NCBI RefSeq assembly: GCF_008274215.1
Contig: NZ_VTPS01000005.1
Coordinates: forward strand, 62,001-126,000
Reading direction: 5' to 3'
DNA from: Calorimonas adulescens
GTDB lineage: Bacteria; Bacillota; Thermoanaerobacteria; Thermoanaerobacterales; UBA4877
DNA length: 64,000 nt
Shown piece by piece: positions 36,644 to 44,855 of the stretch. The first letter of the stretch is position 1; each line of letters opens with the position of its first letter. Position numbers and translations under genes: made by a program. The notes beneath the pieces were generated by a model. It made no database searches. It had not been told where the DNA came from and saw only the letters and a list, made by a program, of their open reading frames with translations.

Positions 36644-37678
36644 TTAAAAATTTTGTGGCCTGCCGATGTGTCTCAATGTAAAAGAAAATATGATTCCTGA
36701 GACTATTACATACATATAAAAGCTAAAAAACCTCCAGATGCCTATAAACACGCCGAGATTCTGAGTCGGCACAATATTGGAAAAAATCGCTGCATATCCC
36801 AATTCAATTACCCCGCTGCCACTGGGTATTGGGTTATATGTAAGTATGCTATAAAAAATGGTTTGCCTTGCAAGCACATTAAACCAATCGATATGTAAGC
36901 CCATTGCCAGCATTATAACTGTAGCAAAATTAAAGAAAATAAACCAGAAAAGTACAGTATAAATCATCTGGATTGCGGTCACCTTAACGCCATACGAAAG
37001 TATTACTTTGAAATTTTCCTTATATTCCCTTAGTCCTTTAACTATCCTCCATATCCATTTATCTCTTGACCTTTTAAATGTAACTCTCTTAATCATGGAA
37101 GAATAACCGATTTTGACTGCCAGCAATTCAATAAAATGTGGATTTATCATTAAGTACCAGCACCCTATAAGAAGCACAAATAAAAACAAAGATACACCTA
37201 CAGCCAGAACTCTCAGATAAATATTTAACCCTATTCTGTTATAAAAAAATAACGTAAGAAACAGTGGAAAGATGCCGAAAAAAAGCAAAGAGTAAAGCAG
37301 TCTGCCTGTCACCACTGTTATCCCTTTATTTATCTTTATATTCTTCTTGCTCAGATAGTATACCAGTGCAGGTAACGCCCCGGATTGAAAGGGCGTTATG
37401 GCTCCAATAAAGTGTGAGGCTATGTTAGATACAAACAGATAAAAAAATGAGGTACGCTCACCCATAATCCCAAGGAGGTTCTGTATCCTTAATGTGTCAA
37501 CAGCCCACGTCCCAAACATCATCAAGACCATCAGCACAATGTATTCAATTCTAATATGTAGTATCCTGTCTATCTCATCAGGACTGACTGTAAAGTATAT
37601 AATTATAATTATTGTCACAAAGCTTATCAGGACTGACGATAAAAGCCATATCAGGTTTTTTCTATTTAGCAGGTTCAT
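36644..37678 (-). CDS. YbhN/AglD-like flippase-like membrane protein
   Basis: 344 residues with about eight membrane helices. SHFIGAITPFQSGALPALVY and the late NPIPSGSGVIELGY motif are typical of the lysylphosphatidylglycerol synthase transmembrane-like (UPF0104) family. Probably moves or modifies a lipid. No soluble MprF transferase domain, so it is not a full MprF. Single gene. Confidence 0.85.
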   Translation of the reverse strand: MNLLNRKNLIWLLSSVLISFVTIIIIIYFTVSPDEIDRILHIRIEYIVLMVLMMFGTWAVDTLRIQNLLGIMGERTSFFYLFVSNIASHFIGAITPFQSGALPALVYYLSKKNIKINKGITVVTGRLLYSLLFFGIFPLFLTLFFYNRIGLNIYLRVLAVGVSLFLFVLLIGCWYLMINPHFIELLAVKIGYSSMIKRVTFKRSRDKWIWRIVKGLREYKENFKVILSYGVKVTAIQMIYTVLFWFIFFNFATVIMLAMGLHIDWFNVLARQTIFYSILTYNPIPSGSGVIELGYAAIFSNIVPTQNLGVFIGIWRFFSFYMYVIVSGIIFSFTLRHIGRPQNF

Positions 37679-38084
37679 CTTCTACCTCCACATGTCAAGG
37701 TTTGCCATCAGAGTCAACCCCTGGTGATACACTCCCGGTTTACTCCCATTCCCTCTTTTACTTCACTATCCCTATACCATATTATTGTTTTTCTTACAAC
37801 CGTTCTTAAATTTTTCTACAGTATTTTGGATTGTATAGATTAATTGCCCACGGCTGTCTTCTATGCATCACAAACCGCCTTTGGAAACCTATCGTGTCAA
37901 TCCCTTAATATAAACATTATACAGGATGTTTTGTGTATATGGAAGGTACTTGTCGGAGTATCTTCTTTTTTGTATTTTATTGCGTTTTCATTCGCTGAGA
38001 AGATGCAATACTGCCTTTACAATGCGACAAAATGTAACAAATAATTGCTAATAGTGCAAATTCCTCTACTTTTCGTAACTATCA
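37679..38084. other. Intergenic region without a recognised feature
   Basis: About 400 bp between divergently oriented genes. I see T-rich DNA, a TATAAT on the minus strand near 37917 without a convincing partner, and no repeats or reading frames worth calling. Confidence 0.5.
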
Positions 38085-38113
38085 TTTACTCAATATTTAA
38101 ATCAAACTATAAT
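38085..38113 (+). promoter_or_regulatory. Promoter of the XRE regulator
   Basis: TTTACT (38085-38090) and TATAAT (38108-38113) with a 17-bp spacer, 20 bp before AAGGAGGTGAATTCATG. Confidence 0.75.
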
Positions 38114-38133
38114 CATTAGAAGGAGGTGAATTC

Positions 38134-38523
38134 ATGTTTGGTGATGTGTTGCACAGATTACGAAAAGAGAAACATCTTACCCAGAGAGAACTTGCAGATA
38201 AACTGTCTATTTCAAGAAGCGCTCTCTCGTTGTATGAATCAAACAAAAGAGAACCAGATTTCGCTACTTTAAAAAAGATTGCTGATTTTTTTAACGTCTC
38301 TCTTGACTATCTCCTCGATAGAGAGGTGGGTAATACTTCCACAAACGATTACAAAATACCCGACTATATATCCGAGGTACTAAAAGACCCAGATATAACT
38401 CAGGCTTTCAAAGAGTTAAAAAACATGTCAGAAGAGGAAATAAAGAGCCTTGCTGTTCATCTGTACGCAATCAAACTAATGCGTACAAAGGAGAAAGAAT
38501 CAAAAGGTACTAATAAATCTTAA
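38134..38523 (+). CDS. XRE-family transcriptional regulator
   Basis: 129 residues: helix-turn-helix LRKEKHLTQRELADKLSISR with SALSLYESNKREPDFATLKKI, SLDYLL, then a helical tail (PDITQAFKELKNMSEEEIKSL) as in SinR/immunity-repressor-like proteins. The target is unknown. It is a single gene with a strong ribosome binding site (AAGGAGGTGA). Its stop codon abuts the stop of the convergent ArsR gene with no base between. Confidence 0.9.
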   Translation: MFGDVLHRLRKEKHLTQRELADKLSISRSALSLYESNKREPDFATLKKIADFFNVSLDYLLDREVGNTSTNDYKIPDYISEVLKDPDITQAFKELKNMSEEEIKSLAVHLYAIKLMRTKEKESKGTNKS

Positions 38524-38886
38524 TTAATTATGCCCAACGTGTTCCAGTCCCTGTCTCAACAATGTCAGTATGTGTTCATCATTTAGAGAATAAAAGACGG
38601 ATTTGCCTGCTTTTCTGAATTTTACAAGCCTGGCAGCCCTTAAGGTCCTTAATTGATGAGATATGGCTGACTGCGACATATTAAGAATTTCTGCTATATC
38701 ACAGACACATAATTCATCAAGGCTGAGTGAATATAATATTTTTATACGGGTTGGGTCACCAAGTATTTTAAAAAGGTCGGTAAGTTCACTAATGGTCGTG
38801 TCGTCCAGTTTGTGGTTTAATACATTATCAATCTCTTGCTGATGTGTCTCATTTTCATCGCACAACTCTATATTATCATCCACCAT
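38524..38886 (-). CDS. ArsR/SmtB-family metal-responsive repressor
   Basis: 120 residues. Winged helix AEILNMSQSAISHQLRTLRAA; ELCVCD carries the alpha-3 cysteines, and DEHILTLLRQGLEHVGHN contains the alpha-5 zinc site D-x-H-x10-H-x2-H exactly. With both sites it resembles the CadC/CzrA group sensing Zn, Cd or Pb. It lies 32 bp after the ArsA-type ATPase gene on the same strand, so it may control that operon. CAAAGGAGG precedes the ATG. Confidence 0.92.
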   Translation of the reverse strand: MVDDNIELCDENETHQQEIDNVLNHKLDDTTISELTDLFKILGDPTRIKILYSLSLDELCVCDIAEILNMSQSAISHQLRTLRAARLVKFRKAGKSVFYSLNDEHILTLLRQGLEHVGHN

Positions 38887-38918
38887 AATTGTGAGCAGGC
38901 CTCCTTTGGTAAGTTAAT

Positions 38919-39857
38919 TCAAATCACATCAGTATACAGCAACGATACCTTCTCGAGGTATAATTTGCCCTGGATGTCATCCGGGAAAAGTGGTATTTCC
39001 ATTAAGATCATGTCCTTAAATTTCCTATAAATCTCTTCCATATAAAACCTCTCAGTTTGTTTCCGCTTAAGCAAAAACTCATCAGATATATCATCGGGCA
39101 GAACCTTATTTATTATAACTCCGCCTATCTGTATCCCATATTTTGCAAGAATGGATATCGCCTTTTGCGTCTCTATAATCGGCAATTTCTCTGGGTTTAA
39201 CACAAACACAAAGCACGCCTTCCTGCTGTCTATTAATATTTCCCTGGCTTTTTCATACTCTTCTTTCCGTCTCATCAGTATATTCAATACGGGATCATTG
39301 GTATACTTGTCATGGAGTTCTTTATTCCCGACAGTTGACATCTTCATAAGCTCTACAGCCTCGCGCCTGCTTGAAATCAACGAATCCATCCAGGCACCCA
39401 TAAGTTCCGGCAAAGACAGTAGCCTTATCGTGTGACCTGTAGGGGCAGTGTCAAAAATGATGACATCATAATCTGAGGTATAATTTATTATGATCTTCAC
39501 CAGTTCGTCAAATATGGCCGCCTCTTCAGAACCAGGAGATACCACCATTGCATCTATTTGCCTTTCTATCTCTTCTATTATTATAGGGCTTAAGGTCTTG
39601 CGCATCTCGGCCTTTGTCCTCTTTATATAATCATCGCTGGCCTTTTCTGGGTCAATCTCAAGACCAAAGAGATTATTATCCAGCTCTCTTATTTTATTCC
39701 CAATCTCTACTTCAAAGATGTCTCCCAAAGAATGGGCAGGATCTGTAGAGACGATAAGCGTCTTATAACCCCTTTGTGCACAAAAAAGGCTGTAAGAGGC
39801 CGAACTGCTGGTCTTGCCAACACCACCCTTGCCACCAAAGAAAACTATATTTTTCAT
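38919..39857 (-). CDS. ArsA/GET3-family ATPase, single domain
   Basis: 312 residues from ATG 39857 (MKNIVFFGGKGGVGKTS), which overlaps the upstream stop as ATGA. Deviant Walker A GGKGGVGKTSSS, switch STDPAHSLGDIF and FDTAPTGHTIRLLSLP are ArsA/Get3 marks. Bacterial ArsA drives arsenite export, while GET3-like forms handle membrane proteins; no ArsB or Acr3 is here. Single-domain length is the norm for clostridial copies. Confidence 0.92.
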   Translation of the reverse strand: MKNIVFFGGKGGVGKTSSSASYSLFCAQRGYKTLIVSTDPAHSLGDIFEVEIGNKIRELDNNLFGLEIDPEKASDDYIKRTKAEMRKTLSPIIIEEIERQIDAMVVSPGSEEAAIFDELVKIIINYTSDYDVIIFDTAPTGHTIRLLSLPELMGAWMDSLISSRREAVELMKMSTVGNKELHDKYTNDPVLNILMRRKEEYEKAREILIDSRKACFVFVLNPEKLPIIETQKAISILAKYGIQIGGVIINKVLPDDISDEFLLKRKQTERFYMEEIYRKFKDMILMEIPLFPDDIQGKLYLEKVSLLYTDVI

Positions 39858-40150
39858 CAGCAGCACCAGTCATATTTGCCCCAGCGTTCACTCAAGACCT
39901 CCTTACGGTCAAGCATTCTTTTTTCCCATGTCGTGAGGTCTTCGGCAAGATAGGGCAAAAGCTCTATAGAATAATAACTGGATGGCAATGGCAGTCCAAG
40001 CAGCTCACCATAGCACAGGATCATGAAATTGTCTAATTTCTCATAGGCCTCAACCCTCATAATCCTTGAGGAGTTGTAGTCAGCCGAAAAGGCACCTTTA
40101 ATGAATTCTTTGGTGAAGTCTAAAGTCTTCATCAACCTCTCATTATTCAT
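39857..40150 (-). CDS. Small ArsA-associated protein ending in CC (cory-CC-star-like)
   Basis: 97 residues without membrane helix: mostly helical, with MILCYGELLGLPLPSSYYS in the middle and the final residues KYDWCC. I recall a small family next to ArsA genes named for a Cys-Tyr and a terminal Cys-Cys (cory-CC-star); this fits, but I could not check. The terminal pair of cysteines could hand a soft metal to the ATPase. It is coupled to the ArsA gene by a 4-bp overlap. Confidence 0.6.
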   Translation of the reverse strand: MNNERLMKTLDFTKEFIKGAFSADYNSSRIMRVEAYEKLDNFMILCYGELLGLPLPSSYYSIELLPYLAEDLTTWEKRMLDRKEVLSERWGKYDWCC

Positions 40151-40153
40151 ATC

Positions 40154-41140
40154 TCAGTTCCCCCTTTTATTAATATCATCAAGAGTCTTAAATTCATAAC
40201 CTTCATCCCTGATTGAGTCAATAATCTTAGGCAATGCCTCGGTATCATCCTTTGATTCAGCGTGGAGAAGGATAACTGCCCCCGGATGCAAATTGTCCAT
40301 AACAGTATCGTAACTTTCTTGCGGCCCTCCAGGTAATGGGAGCCAGTCCTTGAAGGCAAGGCTCCAGAATACCGTTGTATATCCCAGTTCTTTTGTCACT
40401 TTTAGCGTTCTTTCCGTATACTCTCCCATGGGTGGCCTTACATACTTTGTCTTTATCCCCACATCCTTCATCAGCAATTCATCCACCCCATTTAGTTCCT
40501 CCTTAATCCTATCATCGGTAATTGTTGGCAGGCTGGGGTGTGTCATTGTGTGGTTGCCCACTATATGGCCCTCTTCAACCATTCTCTTTACATAGTCTGG
40601 GTGCTGCTTTACATAAGAGCCTGTGACAAAAAAGGCTGCTTTTACATTCCGGTCATTTAAAATATCCAGTATAGTTGGTGTGTATCCATTTTCATAGCCT
40701 TCATCAAATGTCAGATAGACTACCTTTGATGATTCATCTCCGGTAAAAATAGCACCATACTTGTCTATCAGTTCCCTGGCGGTCTTAGATATGGTTGGAG
40801 TTTTATGCTCGCTGTTACGTACCATACCCCATCCTATTGGTGTCTCTACCGGCTCTGTTTTTTTGCTTTCTTCTTTCTCCGGTTGCTTCACGCTGTCGTC
40901 TTTCTCCACGTCCTGTGGTACATTATCCTTTTGTAAATCAGACTCTGCATTTTCAACGGTGTGATTATCTTCACTGCTGCCGGCATCATTTGTCTGACTC
41001 TGGTTTACCCGAGTCTCTGCTTCACTGTTTGCCTTTGACTGTACAGGCTGTTTAGCAGGTTCCTGCGATTTTTGCCTATAGCTGCATCCACCCATGACAA
41101 GCAGTAGTACCAATAATAATGTGATCAATCTTGATTCCAT
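40154..41140 (-). CDS. pdaA: PdaA-type polysaccharide deacetylase lipoprotein
   Basis: 328 residues: lipoprotein signal (LVMGGC), a long acidic linker (about 25-100), then a NodB domain with TFDEGYENG, GNHTMTHPSLP and RPPMGEYTERTL. TFDEGYENG (not TFDDG) and the GWGMVRN start are typical of PdaA, which deacetylates muramic acid during spore cortex delta-lactam formation. It ends 3 bp before the small ArsA-partner gene. Confidence 0.9.
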   Translation of the reverse strand: MESRLITLLLVLLLVMGGCSYRQKSQEPAKQPVQSKANSEAETRVNQSQTNDAGSSEDNHTVENAESDLQKDNVPQDVEKDDSVKQPEKEESKKTEPVETPIGWGMVRNSEHKTPTISKTARELIDKYGAIFTGDESSKVVYLTFDEGYENGYTPTILDILNDRNVKAAFFVTGSYVKQHPDYVKRMVEEGHIVGNHTMTHPSLPTITDDRIKEELNGVDELLMKDVGIKTKYVRPPMGEYTERTLKVTKELGYTTVFWSLAFKDWLPLPGGPQESYDTVMDNLHPGAVILLHAESKDDTEALPKIIDSIRDEGYEFKTLDDINKRGN

Positions 41141-41153
41141 CTAAGCCAGCTCC

Positions 41154-41663
41154 TTATGTGTATTGGCAGATGTCTCTATAGAGACAGGTGTGACATCTGT
41201 TTTTATCAACACGGTATCTATGGACTGCGCCATTTCTGATGCTTTGCATTTCTTTAATTATTTCTGTTACCTTTTCCCTTATATAATAATTGTTGTCAAT
41301 CTCGTAGGCTTTATTGGCATATATCAATCTCCCCTTACCAGGGCGAATGCCATAATTTTCTTCAACAAGAAGAAAATATACGGCAAGCTGCATGACATCT
41401 TTTTCAAGAGGTGTGTCTGTTGTGGTTGATTTGAGTTCCACCGGTACTAAATCATCACCCTTCTTGAAGATATAGTCGGGCTTTCCGGAAATCATATATG
41501 TGTCTGATTTCAGCAGTGTTCCATCCCCTTTTGCATCACTGTAAATAGACCTATAGCCTTTTATTCCAACAGTCCTCTTAATCTCCCGTATCCTTAACGA
41601 CGTTTCCTTATCAAGAAGGATGATGGCCAGGCCAACTATAAAAATGATCAGAGCAATGACCAT
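41154..41663 (-). CDS. Membrane-anchored Cas4-like PD-(D/E)XK nuclease, C-terminal part
   Basis: 169 residues from ATG 41663 behind AGGGTGG: one N-terminal membrane helix, then a RecB/Cas4-type core with GKPDYIFKKGDDLVPVELKS (Asp, Glu-x-Lys), QLAVYFLLVEE (motif IV Gln/Tyr) and a C-terminal CHTCLYRDIC cluster. The first Cys and the His of the Cas4 fold are missing here but occur in the preceding ORF. No cas genes or CRISPR array are near. The activity is probably DNA processing at the membrane. Confidence 0.78.
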   Translation of the reverse strand: MVIALIIFIVGLAIILLDKETSLRIREIKRTVGIKGYRSIYSDAKGDGTLLKSDTYMISGKPDYIFKKGDDLVPVELKSTTTDTPLEKDVMQLAVYFLLVEENYGIRPGKGRLIYANKAYEIDNNYYIREKVTEIIKEMQSIRNGAVHRYRVDKNRCHTCLYRDICQYT

Positions 41664-41929
41664 ATCTTCCACCCTATCCATAAGATAAGTACGGCAGAAG
41701 CCAGCCCGGCTACAATCCTGATAAAGTTTTGCATCTTAAGCCCCCTGTCATATGCTTTATGATATTTTTTCCCTTTTTTAAACCTTTTAGAAATTTTTTT
41801 CGTTCCCCGCGGTATTTTGTTTACGGTCAAGCTGTAGTAATATTGATAAGGGCAATAGCAAAACCTGTTAACGTCTTCCGCAGATATATATTTCCCGGCC
41901 TCCTCATGGTTTTTTCCAATTTGTTCCAT
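41648..41929 (-). CDS. Cas4-like N-terminal half with C-terminal membrane helix
   Basis: 93 residues from ATG 41929 behind GGGTGGTG. ISAEDVNRFCYCPYQYYYSL is the start of Cas4/Dna2-type proteins (first cluster cysteine), GKKYHKAYD supplies the motif I His, and the rest is a membrane helix (FIRIVAGLASAVLILWIGW). It overlaps the nuclease-core ORF by 16 bp. Together the two would build one complete fold bound to the membrane by two helices. Confidence 0.68.
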   Translation of the reverse strand: MEQIGKNHEEAGKYISAEDVNRFCYCPYQYYYSLTVNKIPRGTKKISKRFKKGKKYHKAYDRGLKMQNFIRIVAGLASAVLILWIGWKIWSLL

Positions 41930-42117
41930 GTGCAACACCACCCGCTACAAGACCATTATACATCTAATTTAACGGATATTAAAGCTCCTCAAAACTTTTT
42001 ACATATATAATAAAAAAACTTGAAATTCTGATAAAAATTTACATACCGCCATGACATCAAATATAGCCATTAAGGATATTTCTGTGTAGGTTTTATTGAT
42101 TTTTTAAGTTGGGGTAC

Positions 42118-42146
42118 TTGATAAATCCATCCAACATGCGTATAAT
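42118..42146 (+). promoter_or_regulatory. Promoter of candidate small RNA
   Basis: TTGATA (42118-42123) and TATAAT (42141-42146), 17 bp apart, in an intergenic gap with no plus-strand gene for more than 1 kb downstream. Confidence 0.75.
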
Positions 42147-42152
42147 ATACTG

Positions 42153-42222
42153 TGGTCAAAAGATTTGACTCCCCCTTTAATATAAATCTTTTAAGTCCTT
42201 GGTTAACCAAGGACTTTTTTTA
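42153..42222 (+). ncRNA. Candidate small regulatory RNA, about 70 nt, two hairpins
   Basis: About 7 nt after the promoter begins a segment made of two adjoining perfect hairpins. The first is AAAAGATTT/AAATCTTTT (42158-42192) with a 17-nt loop holding ACTCCCCCTTT, a sequence complementary to Shine-Dalgarno stretches. The second is AAGTCCTTGG/CCAAGGACTT (42193-42216) with loop TTAA and five more T, an intrinsic terminator. The 3' end overlaps the dipeptidase stop codon in antisense. Confidence 0.62.
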
Positions 42223-43132
42223 TCACCCTTTCCCAGTTTTTATAACATATCTTATCCACATCCTCTATACTGTATCCGCTATCAATCAGATTTTGACGGA
42301 TTAACAGCATGTCGGATACGCCGCTCATATCTCCAGGTATTGTGCACCCATCAAAGTCCGATCCAAAACCTACACACCCTATGCCGGCTACATCTGCAAT
42401 ATGGTCAATGTGGCGTATTATATCATTCATGCTGGCCTGGCCATCACTCAAGAATTCAGCAGCAAAATTAATGCCTATAACCCCGCCGGTATCAGCAATT
42501 GCCCTTATTTGCTCGTCAGTAAGATTTCTTGGGTGGCTGCAGAGTGCCCTGCAGTCAGAATGGGATGCAATAACCGGCGCACTGGCGACATTGATAACAT
42601 CCCAGAAACCCCTTTCATTCAGGTGGGATACATCCACAATCATACCTATCCGGTTCATCTCCTTCACTACGTCCTTGCCAAAAGAAGTCAAGCCGCTTCC
42701 CGAATCCTCTCCAATGCCGTCTCCCAGTTCGTTCCTCCTGCTCCATGTCAGTGTAATCGCCCTGACACCAAGCCTGTAAAAATCCCTCAGCAGATACATG
42801 CTGCCCTCTAAAGCCTCACCGCCCTCTATGGATAGAAGACCGCCAACCCTACCATTCTCCTTTATCCTGTTCAGGTCATCGAATCTATATACAGGTTCCA
42901 GTCTGCCTCCGCTTTTATCCACCTCATTGTAAAAGCTATCAATCATGGCAAAAACCCTGTCCGCCGCTTTTTTTCTCACGTACATGTCGTCAACAAAACA
43001 CGCAAAGACCTGCATCAATACCCCTGAACTTTCCAGTGCAGGAAGGTTGATATGGCCTTCTCCATCATCCATTAAACTCCGCTTTCCATCCACCGTATCC
43101 ATCAGGGTATCACAATGAAAATCAATAAACAT
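42203..43132 (-). CDS. Membrane dipeptidase family (peptidase M19)
   Basis: 309 residues: FIDFHCDTLMDT (first zinc His/Asp), GLLSIEGGEAL (bridging Glu), VDVSHLNERGF, ASHSDCRALC and GFGSDFDGC are the renal dipeptidase signatures. It hydrolyses dipeptides, including D-residue types. Single gene; GGGGGTGTTTGC precedes the ATG. Its stop codon lies in the loop of the hairpin that terminates the plus-strand candidate RNA. Confidence 0.95.
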   Translation of the reverse strand: MFIDFHCDTLMDTVDGKRSLMDDGEGHINLPALESSGVLMQVFACFVDDMYVRKKAADRVFAMIDSFYNEVDKSGGRLEPVYRFDDLNRIKENGRVGGLLSIEGGEALEGSMYLLRDFYRLGVRAITLTWSRRNELGDGIGEDSGSGLTSFGKDVVKEMNRIGMIVDVSHLNERGFWDVINVASAPVIASHSDCRALCSHPRNLTDEQIRAIADTGGVIGINFAAEFLSDGQASMNDIIRHIDHIADVAGIGCVGFGSDFDGCTIPGDMSGVSDMLLIRQNLIDSGYSIEDVDKICYKNWERVIKKVLG

Positions 43133-43267
43133 GCAAACACCCCCCTTTTATCATTATTGTATCATTAATTGTATCATACTCACCTATAAATTTCTCGACT
43201 TATACAAAATAAAATAGGCACAAATAATTTTTCTTAGTTTAGGAAAAATAATTAGTGGTGATGATAG

Positions 43268-44752
43268 ATGGAATATATATCAAAGGACCTGAAAGAAAAT
43301 ATTGAGGAGCTTAAAAATCGCTTTAAAGAGTGCGACGACATAATATTTAGAGAGTTTCATATTGGAAACCAGGCCTTTACACACAAGGTAACACTCATCT
43401 ATTTTGAAAACATGATAGACAGGGCGCTCATACAGGATAACATAATAAAACCCCTTACAAAGGTAGATTACCTTACAATAGAGCGTAACCCTGGAAGGCA
43501 GCTATTTGATAGGATAAAGGAAAAGCTCATAACGGCATACAGGCTGGAAGAAAAGGACAATATGGGTGAGATAGTGGCAGCCATCCTTTCTGGCAATACG
43601 GCTCTTTTTGTAGACAGAATTGACAGGGGTATCGTCATATATTCAAAGGGGTGGGAAAAGAGGAACATTGAAGAGCCTCAAACTGAGGTCGCCATAAGGG
43701 GTGCTCATGAGGGGTTTATTGAGTCCTGCGGGACAAATGTCTCTCTTATACGAAAGAGGATAAAAGACCCTAACCTAAAGTATTTTTCAACTGAGATAGG
43801 AAAACGCAGCAAAACAACCGTTGGACTTATGTATATCGATGGCATAGCAAACCCTGCAATTATAGATGAGCTTAAAAGGAGGATAAGTAAAATCGACATA
43901 GACGGGATACTGGAGAGCGGCTATATTGAACAGTTGATAGAGGATAATCCAATGTCTCCTTTCCCCCAGTTCAGGCACACAGAACGTCCTGACGAGACGT
44001 GTGGTGCGCTCCTGGAGGGAAATGTGGTAATCCTCTGTGATAACACACCCTATGCTCTGATAGCACCTGTTACACTGATCGGACTGTTCCAGTCCATTGA
44101 TGATTACAGTTCCAACTGGTATATAGCCACCTTGATCAGGGCACTCAGATTTTTAAGCGCATTTTTTGCCGTCACTATACCTGCCCTTTATATTGCCTCA
44201 ACGTCGTATCATCCCGACATGCTGCCAACAGACCTGGTTTTATCCATAGCTTCGTCAAGAGAGAACGTGCCATTTGCCACACCAATAGAAGCACTCCTGA
44301 TGCTTATAACGCTGGAGGTATTAAGAGAAGCTGGTGTGAGACTACCAGCGCCTTTTGGTCAGACAATAGGTATAGTTGGAAGCATTGTCCTCGGCCAGGC
44401 CTCTGTGCAGGCCGGAATTGTCAGCCCCATAATGGTCATAATAATATCAATAAATGCTATATCATCCTTTGCTATCCCCAATTTTAACCTTGCCATATGT
44501 TTCAGGCTGATGACATTCATATTTATCCTTTTAGCTTCAGTCGCAGGCCTTTACGGGGTATACATAGGGTTTCTGGCGCTCATAATACACCTTGTAAAAC
44601 TTAAGAGTGTGGGAGTAAGCTATCTCTCGCCATTCGTTAACTTTAAAATCGGTGATGGTATAGATACATTCTACAGAGCTCCGTTCCATCAACTCACCAA
44701 AAGGCCAGACTATACCATGCCCCTCGACAAAGATAGGATGAAAAAGCATTAA
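43268..44752 (+). CDS. Spore germination receptor subunit A (GerA/GerKA family)
   Basis: 494 residues: soluble N-terminal domain (about 1-270), then five membrane helices. FREFHIGNQAF, LIEDNPMSPFPQFRHTERPD and LREAGVRLPAPFGQTIGIVG are typical of GerAA/GerKA. It forms the oligomeric germinant-gated ion channel in the inner spore membrane. First gene of a plus-strand operon A-(small ORF)-C-B. The GGTGATGATAG before the ATG is a modest ribosome binding site. Confidence 0.95.
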   Translation: MEYISKDLKENIEELKNRFKECDDIIFREFHIGNQAFTHKVTLIYFENMIDRALIQDNIIKPLTKVDYLTIERNPGRQLFDRIKEKLITAYRLEEKDNMGEIVAAILSGNTALFVDRIDRGIVIYSKGWEKRNIEEPQTEVAIRGAHEGFIESCGTNVSLIRKRIKDPNLKYFSTEIGKRSKTTVGLMYIDGIANPAIIDELKRRISKIDIDGILESGYIEQLIEDNPMSPFPQFRHTERPDETCGALLEGNVVILCDNTPYALIAPVTLIGLFQSIDDYSSNWYIATLIRALRFLSAFFAVTIPALYIASTSYHPDMLPTDLVLSIASSRENVPFATPIEALLMLITLEVLREAGVRLPAPFGQTIGIVGSIVLGQASVQAGIVSPIMVIIISINAISSFAIPNFNLAICFRLMTFIFILLASVAGLYGVYIGFLALIIHLVKLKSVGVSYLSPFVNFKIGDGIDTFYRAPFHQLTKRPDYTMPLDKDRMKKH

Positions 44753-44774
44753 TAGGAACAGGAGGCCATACAGT

Positions 44775-44855
44775 TTGAACAAAATGACACCTATCACAGG
44801 TGTTCCAATAGTATTATGTTTCATTGGATTTTTAAGTGGAGTCGAAAAACCATGA
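44775..44855 (+). CDS. 26-residue membrane micro-protein in the ger operon
   Basis: TTG 44775, 8 nt after GGAGG, starts MNKMTPITGVPIVLCFIGFL continuing SGVEKP. It is one hydrophobic helix. Its TGA overlaps the ATG of the next gene (ATGA, 44852-44855), so it may couple translation into the C subunit. No family recognised; small extra subunits are known for some germination receptors, but none of this sequence is recalled. Confidence 0.5.
   Translation: MNKMTPITGVPIVLCFIGFLSGVEKP

Noticed and set aside
41154-41929. A CRISPR-Cas locus, suggested by the Cas4-like motifs
   Set aside because: No repeat-spacer array and no cas1, cas2 or effector genes in 64 kb; membrane helices are unlike adaptation Cas4.
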